A stretch of 64,000 bases of DNA from Silicimonas sp. Lineage in GTDB: Bacteria; Pseudomonadota; Alphaproteobacteria; Rhodobacterales; Rhodobacteraceae. Made by a program: the position numbers and the translations under genes. Positions 1 to 7,780 of the stretch are shown here, piece after piece (positions within the stretch are counted from its first letter, which is position 1; every line of letters begins with the position of its first letter). A model generated the notes under the pieces. That model saw only the letters and a program-made list of their open reading frames with translations, ran no database searches and had not been told where the DNA came from. The DNA is taken from the NCBI GenBank assembly GCA_022826385.1, contig JAJDUZ010000066.1:62001-126000 (forward strand). The letters run 5' to 3'.

Positions 1-1
1 T

Positions 2-922
2 GATACGGAAGACGAACCTGCGGATGTGGCGATAATCAGTTCCGACTGGGATTTCGAACCCGAGCTTTTGAACACGTCTGCCGAGGATGACACTGCTGAA
101 GATGCGTCTCAGGCTGGTGTGAGCGAGGATGCGAAGAACGACGCAACCGCAGCAGAGAAGGCGTGGGACGACGCCGAAGACACTCCGAAGAAGGCGCGCA
201 CCGTCTCCGAGATGCTTGGCAATGTAAGCGAGCGTGTTGCCGACGTGTCTGACGATGACGACACGTCCGAGTTTCCGTCTGCCACGTCGCGCACTCTGTC
301 GCCCGAACCCGAAGCCGATGTCGGCCGCTTGCTGAGCGAGACCGACACCAAGCTGAACGACAATGAAACCGTGCGCCGCCGTCGCGTGATCTCGCAGATG
401 CGCGCAGCGGTCGCGGCTACCAAGGCCGACCGGCTCGTCTCGCGGCAGGTTACACGCGAAGAACAGGAAGAGGCCGAGAAGAACCCGTACAGGGAAGATC
501 TTTCGGAAGCTGTTGAAGAGGGTCCGCAGCCTGACACACCAGCCGAGGCCGACGCGGCTGCCGTTTCGTCACCGCCTTTAGTCTTGGTGTCATCGCAACG
601 GATCGATTCCGAACCTGTGGCCCCCGAGAGCGCGGACGCTGCAGAGTTCGCGGCACAGGTTGGGGCAAAAGAACTGCCCGAGCTGATGGAAGCAGCGGCG
701 GCCTATGCGATTTTCTCGGAAGGCCAGCCATCGTTCACGCGGCCCGAAATCATGCAAATGGTGACCCGCATGGACCCGTCGCTGGAAATGTCGCGCGAGG
801 ACAGCCTGCGCTCGTTCGGTCAGTTGCTGCGGGAAGGCAAGTTCAAGAAGCTGGAACGTGGTCAATTCACCATCGATCAGGCCACGAAGTATCACCCGGA
901 TCAGCGGGCCGCCGGAACCTGA
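2..922 (+). CDS. Acidic protein of unknown function, 5' end cut off by the window
   Basis: The reading frame is open from the first bases of the window, so the true start lies upstream. An in-frame GTG at 26 gives 298 residues but is probably internal. Most of the visible part is acidic, low-complexity and rich in Asp, Glu, Ala and Ser, so probably disordered. About residues 110-155 are basic and Arg-rich. The last 80 residues look folded and helical (AYAIFSEGQ, FGQLLREGKFKKLERGQF) and may be the conserved module. I do not recognise the family. It ends 40 bp before the MocR-type regulator, on the same strand. There is no signal peptide or membrane segment in the visible part. Confidence 0.75.
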   Translation, partial: DTEDEPADVAIISSDWDFEPELLNTSAEDDTAEDASQAGVSEDAKNDATAAEKAWDDAEDTPKKARTVSEMLGNVSERVADVSDDDDTSEFPSATSRTLSPEPEADVGRLLSETDTKLNDNETVRRRRVISQMRAAVAATKADRLVSRQVTREEQEEAEKNPYREDLSEAVEEGPQPDTPAEADAAAVSSPPLVLVSSQRIDSEPVAPESADAAEFAAQVGAKELPELMEAAAAYAIFSEGQPSFTRPEIMQMVTRMDPSLEMSREDSLRSFGQLLREGKFKKLERGQFTIDQATKYHPDQRAAGT

Positions 923-933
923 CTTGTGAATCA

Positions 934-960
934 AACTGGACCTAGGGTATAGGTCCAGTT
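934..960. promoter_or_regulatory. 27-bp palindromic operator at the start of the MocR gene
   Basis: Perfect 11-bp inverted repeat: AACTGGACCTA (934-944), spacer GGGTA, TAGGTCCAGTT (950-960). It ends two bases before the ATG at 963 and covers the position where a Shine-Dalgarno sequence would lie. It is probably where the regulator represses its own gene. The half-site CTGGACCTA matches 8 of 9 bases of the direct repeats upstream of tpa. Confidence 0.65.
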
Positions 961-962
961 TT

Positions 963-2417
963 ATGGCGGTATCAGAAGAAACCTTCTTTCTCGACCCTTC
1001 CTTCGAAGGCACGTTGCAACAGCAAATCCAATCGCTGGTGGCCGAGGGCATTTTGTCCGGGCGCTTGCGATCGGGCGAGAAACTGCCCTCAACGCGGCGC
1101 TTGGCGCGCCATTTGGGGATCAGCCGGATCACTGTAACACTGGCCTATACCGAGCTTCAGGCGGATGATTACATCATCTCGAAGGGGCGCTCGGGTTACT
1201 ACGTGTCTCCGAATGCGCCGCAACCCCGTCTGACAGGGCAACCCATTGAGGATACCGGGAATGTCGACTGGGATGCGTTCCTTGGCACCCGCTTTTCCGA
1301 TGCCGAGTTGTTCCGGAAGCCGGCTGATTGGCAAAGCTATCGCTATCCGTTCATCTATGGGCAGGCCGACGCCTCGCTGTTCGATCACGCAAACTGGCGG
1401 CTTTGCGCGCTGCAAGCCTTGGGTCTGCGGGATTTCGAAGCGATGACCACGGACTATTTCGAGCGCGACGACCCGCGTCTGGTCGAGTTCATCGCGCGCC
1501 ACTCATTGCCGCGCCGGGGCATTCTTGCCGCACCGGACGAAATCCTTGTGACGCTGGGGGCGCAGAATGCGCTTTGGCTGGCCGCCGAAGTGCTGCTGGG
1601 GCCGGGCCGGACGGCGGTGATCGAAAGCCCATGCTATCCCGGTCTCAGCACGATCCTCGGCCGCCGCGGCGGTACCGTGCTGCCGGTGCCCGTTGATGCC
1701 GGTGGACTGCCTGTCGAGGCCATTCCGAAAGAAACGGATGTCGTCTTCACGACACCAAGCCACCACTGCCCAACATCCGTAACCATGCCGCTTGAACGGC
1801 GTCGGGCCTTGCTGGCGCAGGCCGAAGCCGACAACTTTCTGGTTGTCGAGGATGACTATGAATTCGAGATGTCGTTCCTGACACCGCCTTCGCCCGCCCT
1901 GAAATCGCTCGACAAGGAAGGCCGGGTCATTCACATCGGCTCGTTCTCGAAGTCGCTCTTCCCGGGCCTGCGTCTTGGCTACATCGTGGGCTCGCGCGCT
2001 TTCATTGCGGAAGCCCGGGCCTTGCGTGCCGCCGTGCTGCGACATCCGCCGGGGCACGTGCAACGCACGGCGGCCTATTTCATGTCGCTCGGGCATTACG
2101 ATGCCTTGATCAAGCGCACCGCGCGCGCGCTCGCCGAGCGGCGCTCGGTGATGGATTCGGCGATCAAGGCGCATGGCCTGCAGGTCGCAGGCGAAGGGAA
2201 GGGGGGCTCAAGCCTTTGGATGCGCGCGCCCGACGGCACGGATACGGTCGCATTGACCGAGCGGTTAAAGGCACAAGGCGTTCTCATTGAACCGGGGTCG
2301 GCCTTTTTCCCAGAAAGTGAGAAGCCGAGTGAATACTATCGGCTGGCCTATAGCTCGATCAGGAAAGACAGAATAGCGGACGGTATTGCGCTGATTGCGA
2401 AGGAAATCGGCGCCTGA
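963..2417 (+). CDS. MocR-family transcriptional regulator (GntR HTH plus aminotransferase domain), candidate TauR
   Basis: 484 residues. An N-terminal GntR-type winged helix (about residues 12-80, with SGEKLPSTRRLA and HLGISRITV) is joined to a class I aminotransferase fold (about 115-480). The PLP-binding lysine lies in GSFSKSLFPGLRLGY. This is the MocR/PdxR architecture, in which the PLP domain senses an amino compound. A palindrome with half-site CTGGACCTA abuts the ATG, and two CTGGCCCTA direct repeats lie upstream of the nearby tpa gene. From memory, Rhodobacter capsulatus TauR binds repeats reading CTGGACTTAA. That suggests this protein controls taurine use, but other MocR roles (PdxR, EnuR) are not excluded. 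It converges with the receiver gene, three bases apart. Confidence 0.9.
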   Translation: MAVSEETFFLDPSFEGTLQQQIQSLVAEGILSGRLRSGEKLPSTRRLARHLGISRITVTLAYTELQADDYIISKGRSGYYVSPNAPQPRLTGQPIEDTGNVDWDAFLGTRFSDAELFRKPADWQSYRYPFIYGQADASLFDHANWRLCALQALGLRDFEAMTTDYFERDDPRLVEFIARHSLPRRGILAAPDEILVTLGAQNALWLAAEVLLGPGRTAVIESPCYPGLSTILGRRGGTVLPVPVDAGGLPVEAIPKETDVVFTTPSHHCPTSVTMPLERRRALLAQAEADNFLVVEDDYEFEMSFLTPPSPALKSLDKEGRVIHIGSFSKSLFPGLRLGYIVGSRAFIAEARALRAAVLRHPPGHVQRTAAYFMSLGHYDALIKRTARALAERRSVMDSAIKAHGLQVAGEGKGGSSLWMRAPDGTDTVALTERLKAQGVLIEPGSAFFPESEKPSEYYRLAYSSIRKDRIADGIALIAKEIGA

Positions 2418-2420
2418 TCT

Positions 2421-2780
2421 TCAGGAGGCGCGCCCGTGATACGACACGATTTCGGCCAAGTCGTCGGGGTTCGTTCGCTCGGGAATGATCGCAGCCGTGT
2501 TCGGAATGTGCTGAAAAAGGGAGCCGTCCGAGAAGAATGTGCTTCGCGTCACGAACACGATTCGTGTGTTCGGTCGGCGATAACAGGCAAAATCCGCCGT
2601 GGCGATGGCACTGCCGTCTTCAAGCATGACGTCGAGGACAAGAACTTCGGGGCTATTGTCGCACAGGAAGTCGACCGCGTCCTCCTGGCTGGTAACCACA
2701 TGTACACGGTGGTTCTGGCGTTCGAGGTGACGTGCCCAGATTCTGGACAATTCCTCGTTCGAAGCAACGATCAGTATCAA
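2421..2780 (-). CDS. Stand-alone degenerate response-regulator receiver protein
   Basis: 119 residues, a single CheY-like fold with no output domain. The phospho-acceptor Asp is present (LVLDVML, about residue 51), and so is the switch Thr region (VFVTRS). The acidic pair after the first strand is missing (ILIVASNEE instead of a DD pair), and the conserved Lys near the end of strand 5 is replaced (IIPERTN). Phosphorylation is therefore doubtful, and it may act as a phosphate-independent pseudo-receiver. The start is a TTG at 2780 behind a GAGGG ribosome-binding site; no ATG is available in this frame. No histidine kinase lies nearby. Confidence 0.7.
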   Translation of the reverse strand: MILIVASNEELSRIWARHLERQNHRVHVVTSQEDAVDFLCDNSPEVLVLDVMLEDGSAIATADFACYRRPNTRIVFVTRSTFFSDGSLFQHIPNTAAIIPERTNPDDLAEIVSYHGRAS

Positions 2781-2967
2781 AACAGGACCCTCTGGCAGAA
2801 AACCTGCCCAATGATGTCCCCACTACACCAACATGCCGTCAAAAGTGTTAACAGACCGTAAATTATTCTCCGAAATGGTTAACGTCGGCGGAAGCTCGCC
2901 TTCGGTGGTTGCCTCTGGAATCCACGGCGTTAGGTTCGGACGGGGTCTCATCCAGGGTGCTATTTCG

Positions 2968-4143
2968 ATGCGTTTTCTCGCCGCCGCCAGTTTGGTCCTT
3001 ACTCTGCTTGTTTCACCGGCTTTCGCGCAGTCCTGCGGTGGCAGCTTTGGTGGGTTCGTCAATGGTTTGAAGTCCGAAGCGCGGCAGCGTGGCTTCGATG
3101 GACCAACCATCGACCGGTTCTTCGCCAACGCAAGGCAGGACCCCAAAGTGATCCGGGCAGATCGGGCACAGGGCATTTTCCAGATGCCGTTCATCGAGTT
3201 CTCGCGACGCCTGATCAGCCAGAACCGTTTGGACGCCGGATTGCGCAACGGGCGCAAGTGGGATGCCGTGTTCGACCGGGTCGAGCGTGACTATGGCGTC
3301 TCGCGTGGTGTATTGCTGGCGTTCTGGGCGTTCGAGACGGATTTCGGTGCAGTCCAGGGCAACTTCAACACCGTCAATGCTCTCATCACGCTAAGCCATG
3401 ATTGCCGGCGGCCTGAACTGTTCCGGCCTCAGGTCTTCGCCGCGCTCGAGCTTTATGCACGCGGCGACATTGATCCGGCGAAGACAACAGGGGCGTGGGC
3501 TGGCGAGATCGGTATGGTCCAGATGCTGCCCGAAGATATCATCGCACATGGCGTCGATGGCGACGGCGACGGAAAGGTGCGGTTGAAGACCTCACCGTCG
3601 GATGCGCTTCTGTCCGGGGCAAACCTTCTGCGCGGGCTTGGTTGGCGCAAAGGCGAGCCGTGGATGCAGGAAGTGTCGCTGCCATCGGACTTTGACTGGT
3701 CGCAAACCGGGCTGGATACTTGGAAAACGGCCTCTGAATGGACGTCCGAAGGGGTAGCGCCACGTTCGGGAAGCTTGGCGGCGCCGGGGCTACGCTCGGC
3801 CGTTTTGCTGCCGCAGGGTCGGCAAGGCCCCGCTTTCCTCGTCTATCCGAATTTCAACGTCTTCTTCGAATGGAACCAGAGCTTCATCTATGTGACGACA
3901 GCGGCCTATTTCGCCACCCGTCTGGAAGGCGCGCCGGTCTATAACCCCGGTAACCCGACGCAGGCTCTGGGCGAAAACCGTATGAAAGCCCTGCAGCAAA
4001 AGCTTAGCGCACGGGGACATGATGTCGGCGGTGTGGACGGTATTCTGGGCGCGAAGACGCGGCGCGCTGTTCAAGCGGAGCAGAAACGGCTTGGCTTGCC
4101 GGCCGACGCTTGGCCGACACGCGGGCTGCTTGACGCACTTTAG
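2968..4143 (+). CDS. Lytic murein transglycosylase, MltB-like, with peptidoglycan-binding domain
   Basis: 391 residues. It cuts peptidoglycan glycan strands non-hydrolytically, leaving 1,6-anhydro-MurNAc ends, and acts in the periplasm. The start at 2968 is chosen because it begins a clear signal peptide (hydrophobic stretch, cleavage after SPAFA). An earlier in-frame start at 2833 would bury that peptide. The SLT_2/MltB catalytic domain covers about residues 25-310, with the catalytic Glu in FWAFETDFG and the motif GAWAGEIGMVQMLP. A PG_binding_1 domain lies at about 335-390 (LQQKLSARGHDVGGVDGILG). There is no lipobox, so it should be soluble and not outer-membrane anchored. Confidence 0.92.
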   Translation: MRFLAAASLVLTLLVSPAFAQSCGGSFGGFVNGLKSEARQRGFDGPTIDRFFANARQDPKVIRADRAQGIFQMPFIEFSRRLISQNRLDAGLRNGRKWDAVFDRVERDYGVSRGVLLAFWAFETDFGAVQGNFNTVNALITLSHDCRRPELFRPQVFAALELYARGDIDPAKTTGAWAGEIGMVQMLPEDIIAHGVDGDGDGKVRLKTSPSDALLSGANLLRGLGWRKGEPWMQEVSLPSDFDWSQTGLDTWKTASEWTSEGVAPRSGSLAAPGLRSAVLLPQGRQGPAFLVYPNFNVFFEWNQSFIYVTTAAYFATRLEGAPVYNPGNPTQALGENRMKALQQKLSARGHDVGGVDGILGAKTRRAVQAEQKRLGLPADAWPTRGLLDAL

Positions 4144-4158
4144 GGCAAGGTCAGCCTG

Positions 4159-4281
4159 CTACCAGCAAAGCTGCAACCAATTGCCAGCACATTGCATGCT
4201 GATCGTATCGGTCGTCGCCGCAAAGCTTGCGACCGACGCAAGCGCGATCATTATCAGAAAGGCGACAAGAAAATCGCTCAT
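4159..4281 (-). CDS. Candidate 40-residue hydrophobic small protein
   Basis: An ATG at 4281 opens a 40-codon frame ending in TAG. It is hydrophobic at the N-terminus (MSDFLVAFLIMIALASVASF), then has a short tail with two Cys (MQCAGNWLQLCW). It looks like one membrane segment or a signal peptide with a tiny mature part. A weak GGGGG lies upstream. It sits in the otherwise empty gap between the transglycosylase and the next gene. There is no homology support, so this is only a candidate. Confidence 0.3.
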   Translation of the reverse strand: MSDFLVAFLIMIALASVASFAATTDTISMQCAGNWLQLCW

Positions 4282-4379
4282 GAAGACCCCCAGTGACACA
4301 CACAAACACAGCCGGCTGGTCAAAATCCGACTGTGTCAAAACTATGTCGAGAGGCGGGCTGTAACAAGGCGCGACTGCC

Positions 4380-4745
4380 TCATTTGAGGTGAACAGTCCG
4401 GTTCCGAACTGGAAACCGAGTGCCGTCTTCGATGATCAGAACCACCCTTTCGCCGTTCAAAACAAAGCGGTCGCAGCGGCGCGACCCATTGTCGAAGTCG
4501 ACGCAAACAAGGCTCTCATCCTGAAGTTGATAGGTCCCGGTCCAGGCTGGCCCGTCATCCGTATAGGTATAGGCGTATCGGCCATCGGTTTCGAAACGCG
4601 ACTTCGAGCCATCGAAAAACTCGATCGACTGTCCAGCCAGAAGGTCACGCAACTCGATTGCGGACAGCACCCGGTCAGCGGAACGGACACCATCCTGCGC
4701 GGCTGCAGGCAGGGTCATGAGAATAAGTACGGCTAGGGTTCGCAT
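4380..4745 (-). CDS. Small secreted protein of unknown function
   Basis: 121 residues from an ATG at 4745. That start is preferred over 4781 because it begins a signal peptide (MRTLAVLILMTLPAAAQ, cleavage after AAA). The mature part is about 104 residues, with many aromatic and beta-type segments (GRYAYTYTDDGPAWTGTYQL) and two Cys (LVCVDF, SRRCDRF), which could form a disulfide in the periplasm. The pattern of short strands resembles small beta-sandwich periplasmic proteins, but I cannot name a family. It lies downstream of tpa on the same strand, about 65 bp away, and could share its transcript. Confidence 0.7.
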   Translation of the reverse strand: MRTLAVLILMTLPAAAQDGVRSADRVLSAIELRDLLAGQSIEFFDGSKSRFETDGRYAYTYTDDGPAWTGTYQLQDESLVCVDFDNGSRRCDRFVLNGERVVLIIEDGTRFPVRNRTVHLK

Positions 4746-4810
4746 CGTGCGACGTTGGCACAGCCTGAAAGGCTGCGCCAATCACGTTGCAGTCAACGAA
4801 AGGTCAGGGC

Positions 4811-6184
4811 TTACGAGAAGACCTTGGTCAATGCCTTGTCGACGGCCATCGTGATCTGGTCGATGTCGTCTGCGGTCGAGATCAGCGCCGGGCTGAAGCA
4901 AAGCGTGTTGTTCAGCCCCGGCAGCGACCGGTTGGTGGCCCCAACGATGACACCTTGCGCCATGCAGTCGCCCACCACGGCCTGAACTTTCTTCTCGTCC
5001 GCAGGTTCCTTCGTGGCGCGGTCGGCAACCAGTTCGGCCCCACAGAAGAGCCCTTTGCCACGCACATCGCCAATGACGCGGTGCTTCTCCTGAAGCGCCT
5101 TCAGGTTGGCGATCATCCGGTCACCCATGGCGGTGGTGTTTGCCAGAAGCTCTTCTTCCTCGATGATGGCAAGGTTTTCCAGCGCGGCGGCGGGGCCTGC
5201 GGTGCAACCGCCAAAGGTCGAGATATCGCGGAAATAGCTCATCGGATCGTCGGCATCTTCCTTGAACATGTCGAAGACCTTCTCGGTCGTCACCATGCAA
5301 GCGATGGCGGCATAGCCACTGGCGACACCTTTCGCCATCGTCACGAAATCCGGCTTGATGCCGTAATGCTGATACCCGAACCACGTGCCGGTCCGGCCGA
5401 CGCCGCAGACCACTTCGTCAATATGCAGCAGGATGTCGTACTTTTCGCAGATCTCCTGCACCCGCTCCCAATACCCTTTGGGCGGAACAATCACGCCGCC
5501 CCCGGCGGTGACCGGTTCCAGACAAAGACCGCCGACCGTGTCGGGGCCTTCCCGCAGGATGACCTCTTCAATCTGGTTCGCAGCCCATTCGCCGTAGTTC
5601 TCGGTTTCGACCTGTGCGCGGTACTCAAGGCAATGCGGTACTTCGACGAAGCCGGGGGTATAGGGGCCGTATTGCGCGTTCCGCTCGGGCTGACCACCAG
5701 CCGAGAGACAGGCGATCGTGGTGCCGTGATAGTCACGCTCGCGGAACAGGATCTTGTGCTTCTTGCCGCCGTATTTCTTGTGCGCGATCTGGCGGATCAT
5801 CTTAAACGCCTTCTCGTTCGCCTCAGAGCCCGAGTTCGTGTAATAAACGCGGGTCATGCCGGGCATCCGTTCGGTCAGCTTCTCGGCAAACTTGGCGCCG
5901 GGGATGGACCCTGCCGAGCCAGCGAAATAGGGCATTTGCAAAAGCTGGTCGCGCACCGCGTTGGCAATCCGCTCGCGGCCATAGCCCACATTCACCGTCC
6001 AGACCCCGCCCGAGACAGCGTCGAGATGTTCCTTGCCGGTGGCGTCCCAGACGCGCATGCCCTTGCCTTCGACCATGACGCGCGGGTCGATCGACTCGAA
6101 GGGTTTATGCTGGATCAGGTGATGCCAGACACTCTTGCGGTCGGCTTCGATAACGTCGCTGATATCGTTTGGAACAATGGCCAT
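4811..6184 (-). CDS. tpa: Taurine-pyruvate aminotransferase
   Basis: 457 residues, class III (omega) PLP-dependent transaminase. It converts taurine and pyruvate to sulfoacetaldehyde and L-alanine, the first step of taurine breakdown. Segments closely match my memory of Bilophila Tpa: VWHHLIQHK, AVSGGVWTVNVGYGR, YTNSGSEANEKAFK, RDYHGTTIACLSAGGQ and IDEVVCGVGRTGTWFGYQH. The PLP lysine is in MAKGVASGYA. Two direct CTGGCCCTA repeats lie 60-92 bp upstream of the ATG and resemble TauR sites. No xsc, pta or taurine transporter is in the window, so the rest of the pathway must be elsewhere. Another omega-transaminase substrate is possible but less likely. Confidence 0.8.
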   Translation of the reverse strand: MAIVPNDISDVIEADRKSVWHHLIQHKPFESIDPRVMVEGKGMRVWDATGKEHLDAVSGGVWTVNVGYGRERIANAVRDQLLQMPYFAGSAGSIPGAKFAEKLTERMPGMTRVYYTNSGSEANEKAFKMIRQIAHKKYGGKKHKILFRERDYHGTTIACLSAGGQPERNAQYGPYTPGFVEVPHCLEYRAQVETENYGEWAANQIEEVILREGPDTVGGLCLEPVTAGGGVIVPPKGYWERVQEICEKYDILLHIDEVVCGVGRTGTWFGYQHYGIKPDFVTMAKGVASGYAAIACMVTTEKVFDMFKEDADDPMSYFRDISTFGGCTAGPAAALENLAIIEEEELLANTTAMGDRMIANLKALQEKHRVIGDVRGKGLFCGAELVADRATKEPADEKKVQAVVGDCMAQGVIVGATNRSLPGLNNTLCFSPALISTADDIDQITMAVDKALTKVFS

Positions 6185-6244
6185 GGTCTCGATTCCCCTG
6201 CGTCAGATGGACTGCACCAAAGTGAATAAATGAGACTCGAGGTG

Positions 6245-6276
6245 TAGGGCCAGAGGTGGGGTGCTGGTAGGGCCAG
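6245..6276 (-). promoter_or_regulatory. Two direct CTGGCCCTA repeats upstream of tpa, candidate TauR/MocR site
   Basis: On the tpa strand CTGGCCCTA occurs at 6276-6268 and 6253-6245, 23 bp apart (about two helical turns), 60-92 bp before the start codon. The flanks also match (CTCTGGCCCTAC and ATCTGGCCCTAC). The arrangement fits an activator site at the -35 region. It differs by one base from the palindrome half-site at the MocR gene. Confidence 0.55.
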
Positions 6277-6287
6277 ATGCCTGCTTT

Positions 6288-6496
6288 GAGCCCTTAGCGG
6301 AGATTGGATGCCGAGAATTCCAAGGCACGGAGTCAAGGGGCGTCAGCCCCGCCGTGCCATCGCCGGACCGGCCCGCGGTCTGGCGATTTGTCAGCCAAAG
6401 GCGCTTAGCTCGGGCAGAAAATGTGTCTTGGCCACCATAAAGTGCCTCGTTCGACGGTCTGATCGCCAGCCCCCGGTCCGCCGACGGCACGGCTTT
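6288..6496. repeat. Dispersed structured repeat, copy A
   Basis: The same sequence recurs at 48843-49074. It opens with a nested hairpin: GGCACGG (6324-6330) pairs with CCGTGCC (6352-6358) around an inner GGGGC-GTCA-GCCCC stem. Terminal inverted repeats follow, 6351-6371 against 6473-6493, matching at 19 of 21 bases. Pairing continues inward (CTGGCGAT at 6380, ATCGCCAG at 6462). The centre holds the conserved core ATGTGTCTTGGCCA. It encodes no transposase, so it resembles a MITE or a large palindromic repeat. Confidence 0.8.
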
Positions 6497-6553
6497 CTAT
6501 GGATGACAGCAATGAGCCGGAGTGACCAAAGTAGTTCCCGCAGCATCGCAAGT

Positions 6554-7078
6554 TTAGTCAAACAATAAACGCATGAAGCCATGTGAATCGACGACCATGA
6601 CTGGACGAATAATCATTGCTGCGTATTCGTGGGCAATAATCTCGTACGAAACCACAAAATGGTACTCCGAGCCGTCTTGGTGACTGACTTTGTCTATCGG
6701 AAGAGTACATGCATTACGGGGAAAAACCGGTCTCCAAACGCATTTCCGCTCCTGCAGTTTGGCATCGATAGCCGAGCGAAAATCATACGAGTTGTAATGA
6801 CCCGCTTCTGCCCAAACTACGCAAGAAAATGCCTCCCCAATCTCAAGGTGAAACTCGAAACCTGACAATTTGGTGTCATGATCGCTTGAGGTACTTATTC
6901 CAGCCGCGGAAAGTACTTTTTGCTCGGTCATCAAGGTACCGCTGCGCGCGTTGGAGACGCAAACGTCGAAAACCGCATGCATGGCCTCGTATAGGCTTTG
7001 TGACTTTGCCGCGTTCAGAAGCCCTGTTCCTGAAACTAAAAATAGAAAAGCGACGCTACTGCGAATACCGGAGGCCAC
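6554..7078 (-). CDS. AT-richer orphan secreted protein
   Basis: 174 residues with an N-terminal signal-type hydrophobic stretch (VAFLFLVSGTGLLNA). The mature part has four Cys (DVCVSN, SCVVWAE, KCVWRP, NACTLP), suggesting disulfides and a periplasmic or extracellular location. The family is not recognised. Base composition and codon choice are clearly more AT-rich than the neighbours, with many TTT, AAA and ATT codons, which points to recent acquisition. It lies directly beside repeat copy A. The other repeat copy also neighbours an AT-richer orphan gene. Confidence 0.6.
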   Translation of the reverse strand: MASGIRSSVAFLFLVSGTGLLNAAKSQSLYEAMHAVFDVCVSNARSGTLMTEQKVLSAAGISTSSDHDTKLSGFEFHLEIGEAFSCVVWAEAGHYNSYDFRSAIDAKLQERKCVWRPVFPRNACTLPIDKVSHQDGSEYHFVVSYEIIAHEYAAMIIRPVMVVDSHGFMRLLFD

Positions 7079-7205
7079 TAAGGTTTCCTTTCAGCCAAGT
7101 TTCGTTGCCCAACCGTTAGAGAGAACTGCTCCATCTAGCTAACATCTTGTTCGTCAACCGAACGACCGCTCCGTTCGGCAGAGCGGACGGTCGTCATGCG
7201 ACAAC

Positions 7206-7766
7206 CTACCCCTCGGCTGAACCTTCAATCAACGCCGAGATAATCGCCTTCGCGCTGTCGCTGTTCCACTCGGCGTCGCCGCGCATCCGGGCGATTTCGC
7301 GCCCCTCGGGGTCAAGGATCAGCGTGATTGGCAGGCCCAGTACGGCCATGTCGCGGGCGAGGGCCTGTTTGGGGTCGAGATAAAGCGGCAGATTGTCGAC
7401 CTCGATCTCGGCAAAGAAGCGTTTGATGCCATTCAGGTCGTTGCGGCCGGTGGCGATGGTCACGACCTCGAACGCGTCACCACCGAACTCGGTCTGCAAT
7501 TCCGAAAGCATCGGCATTTCCTTGCGGCAGGGCGCGCACCACGTGGCCCAGAAGTTCACCAGCACATGCTTGCCCTCGAACCCGGTCAGCGTGAACGTGC
7601 CGCCATCGGCATGGGTGAAGCTGACATCCGATACCGGGGCCGGGTCCGAGAAGAGCAGTTTCTTCATCGTGCCTTCGCGCATGGCTTCCAGCTTTGACGT
7701 ATCTGCAAGGGCGACGTTTGCAGAGAAAGCCAAGCCCATGTAGAGGATCGCAAGAAACAGACGCAT
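7206..7766 (-). CDS. Periplasmic TlpA-like thioredoxin-family protein
   Basis: 186 residues starting at an ATG at 7766 behind AGGAG. A signal peptide ([17 protein letters not shown]) is followed by a TlpA/ResA-type thioredoxin fold with the redox motif [13 protein letters not shown] (about residue 75) and the cis-Pro region GLPITLILD. It probably acts as a periplasmic thiol-disulfide reductant, for example in cytochrome c maturation or protein repair. Its start codon is only 14 bp from the divergent argH start, so each promoter must overlap the other gene's leader or coding region. Confidence 0.88.
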   Translation of the reverse strand: MRLFLAILYMGLAFSANVALADTSKLEAMREGTMKKLLFSDPAPVSDVSFTHADGGTFTLTGFEGKHVLVNFWATWCAPCRKEMPMLSELQTEFGGDAFEVVTIATGRNDLNGIKRFFAEIEVDNLPLYLDPKQALARDMAVLGLPITLILDPEGREIARMRGDAEWNSDSAKAIISALIEGSAEG

Positions 7767-7780
7767 GGGACGTACTCCTA

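Noticed and set aside
4787-6229. Long open frame (480 codons) on the plus strand
   Set aside because: It lies wholly antisense to tpa. The tpa frame has catalytic motifs and the antisense one reads as Arg/Leu/Val-rich shadow, as expected in GC-rich DNA.
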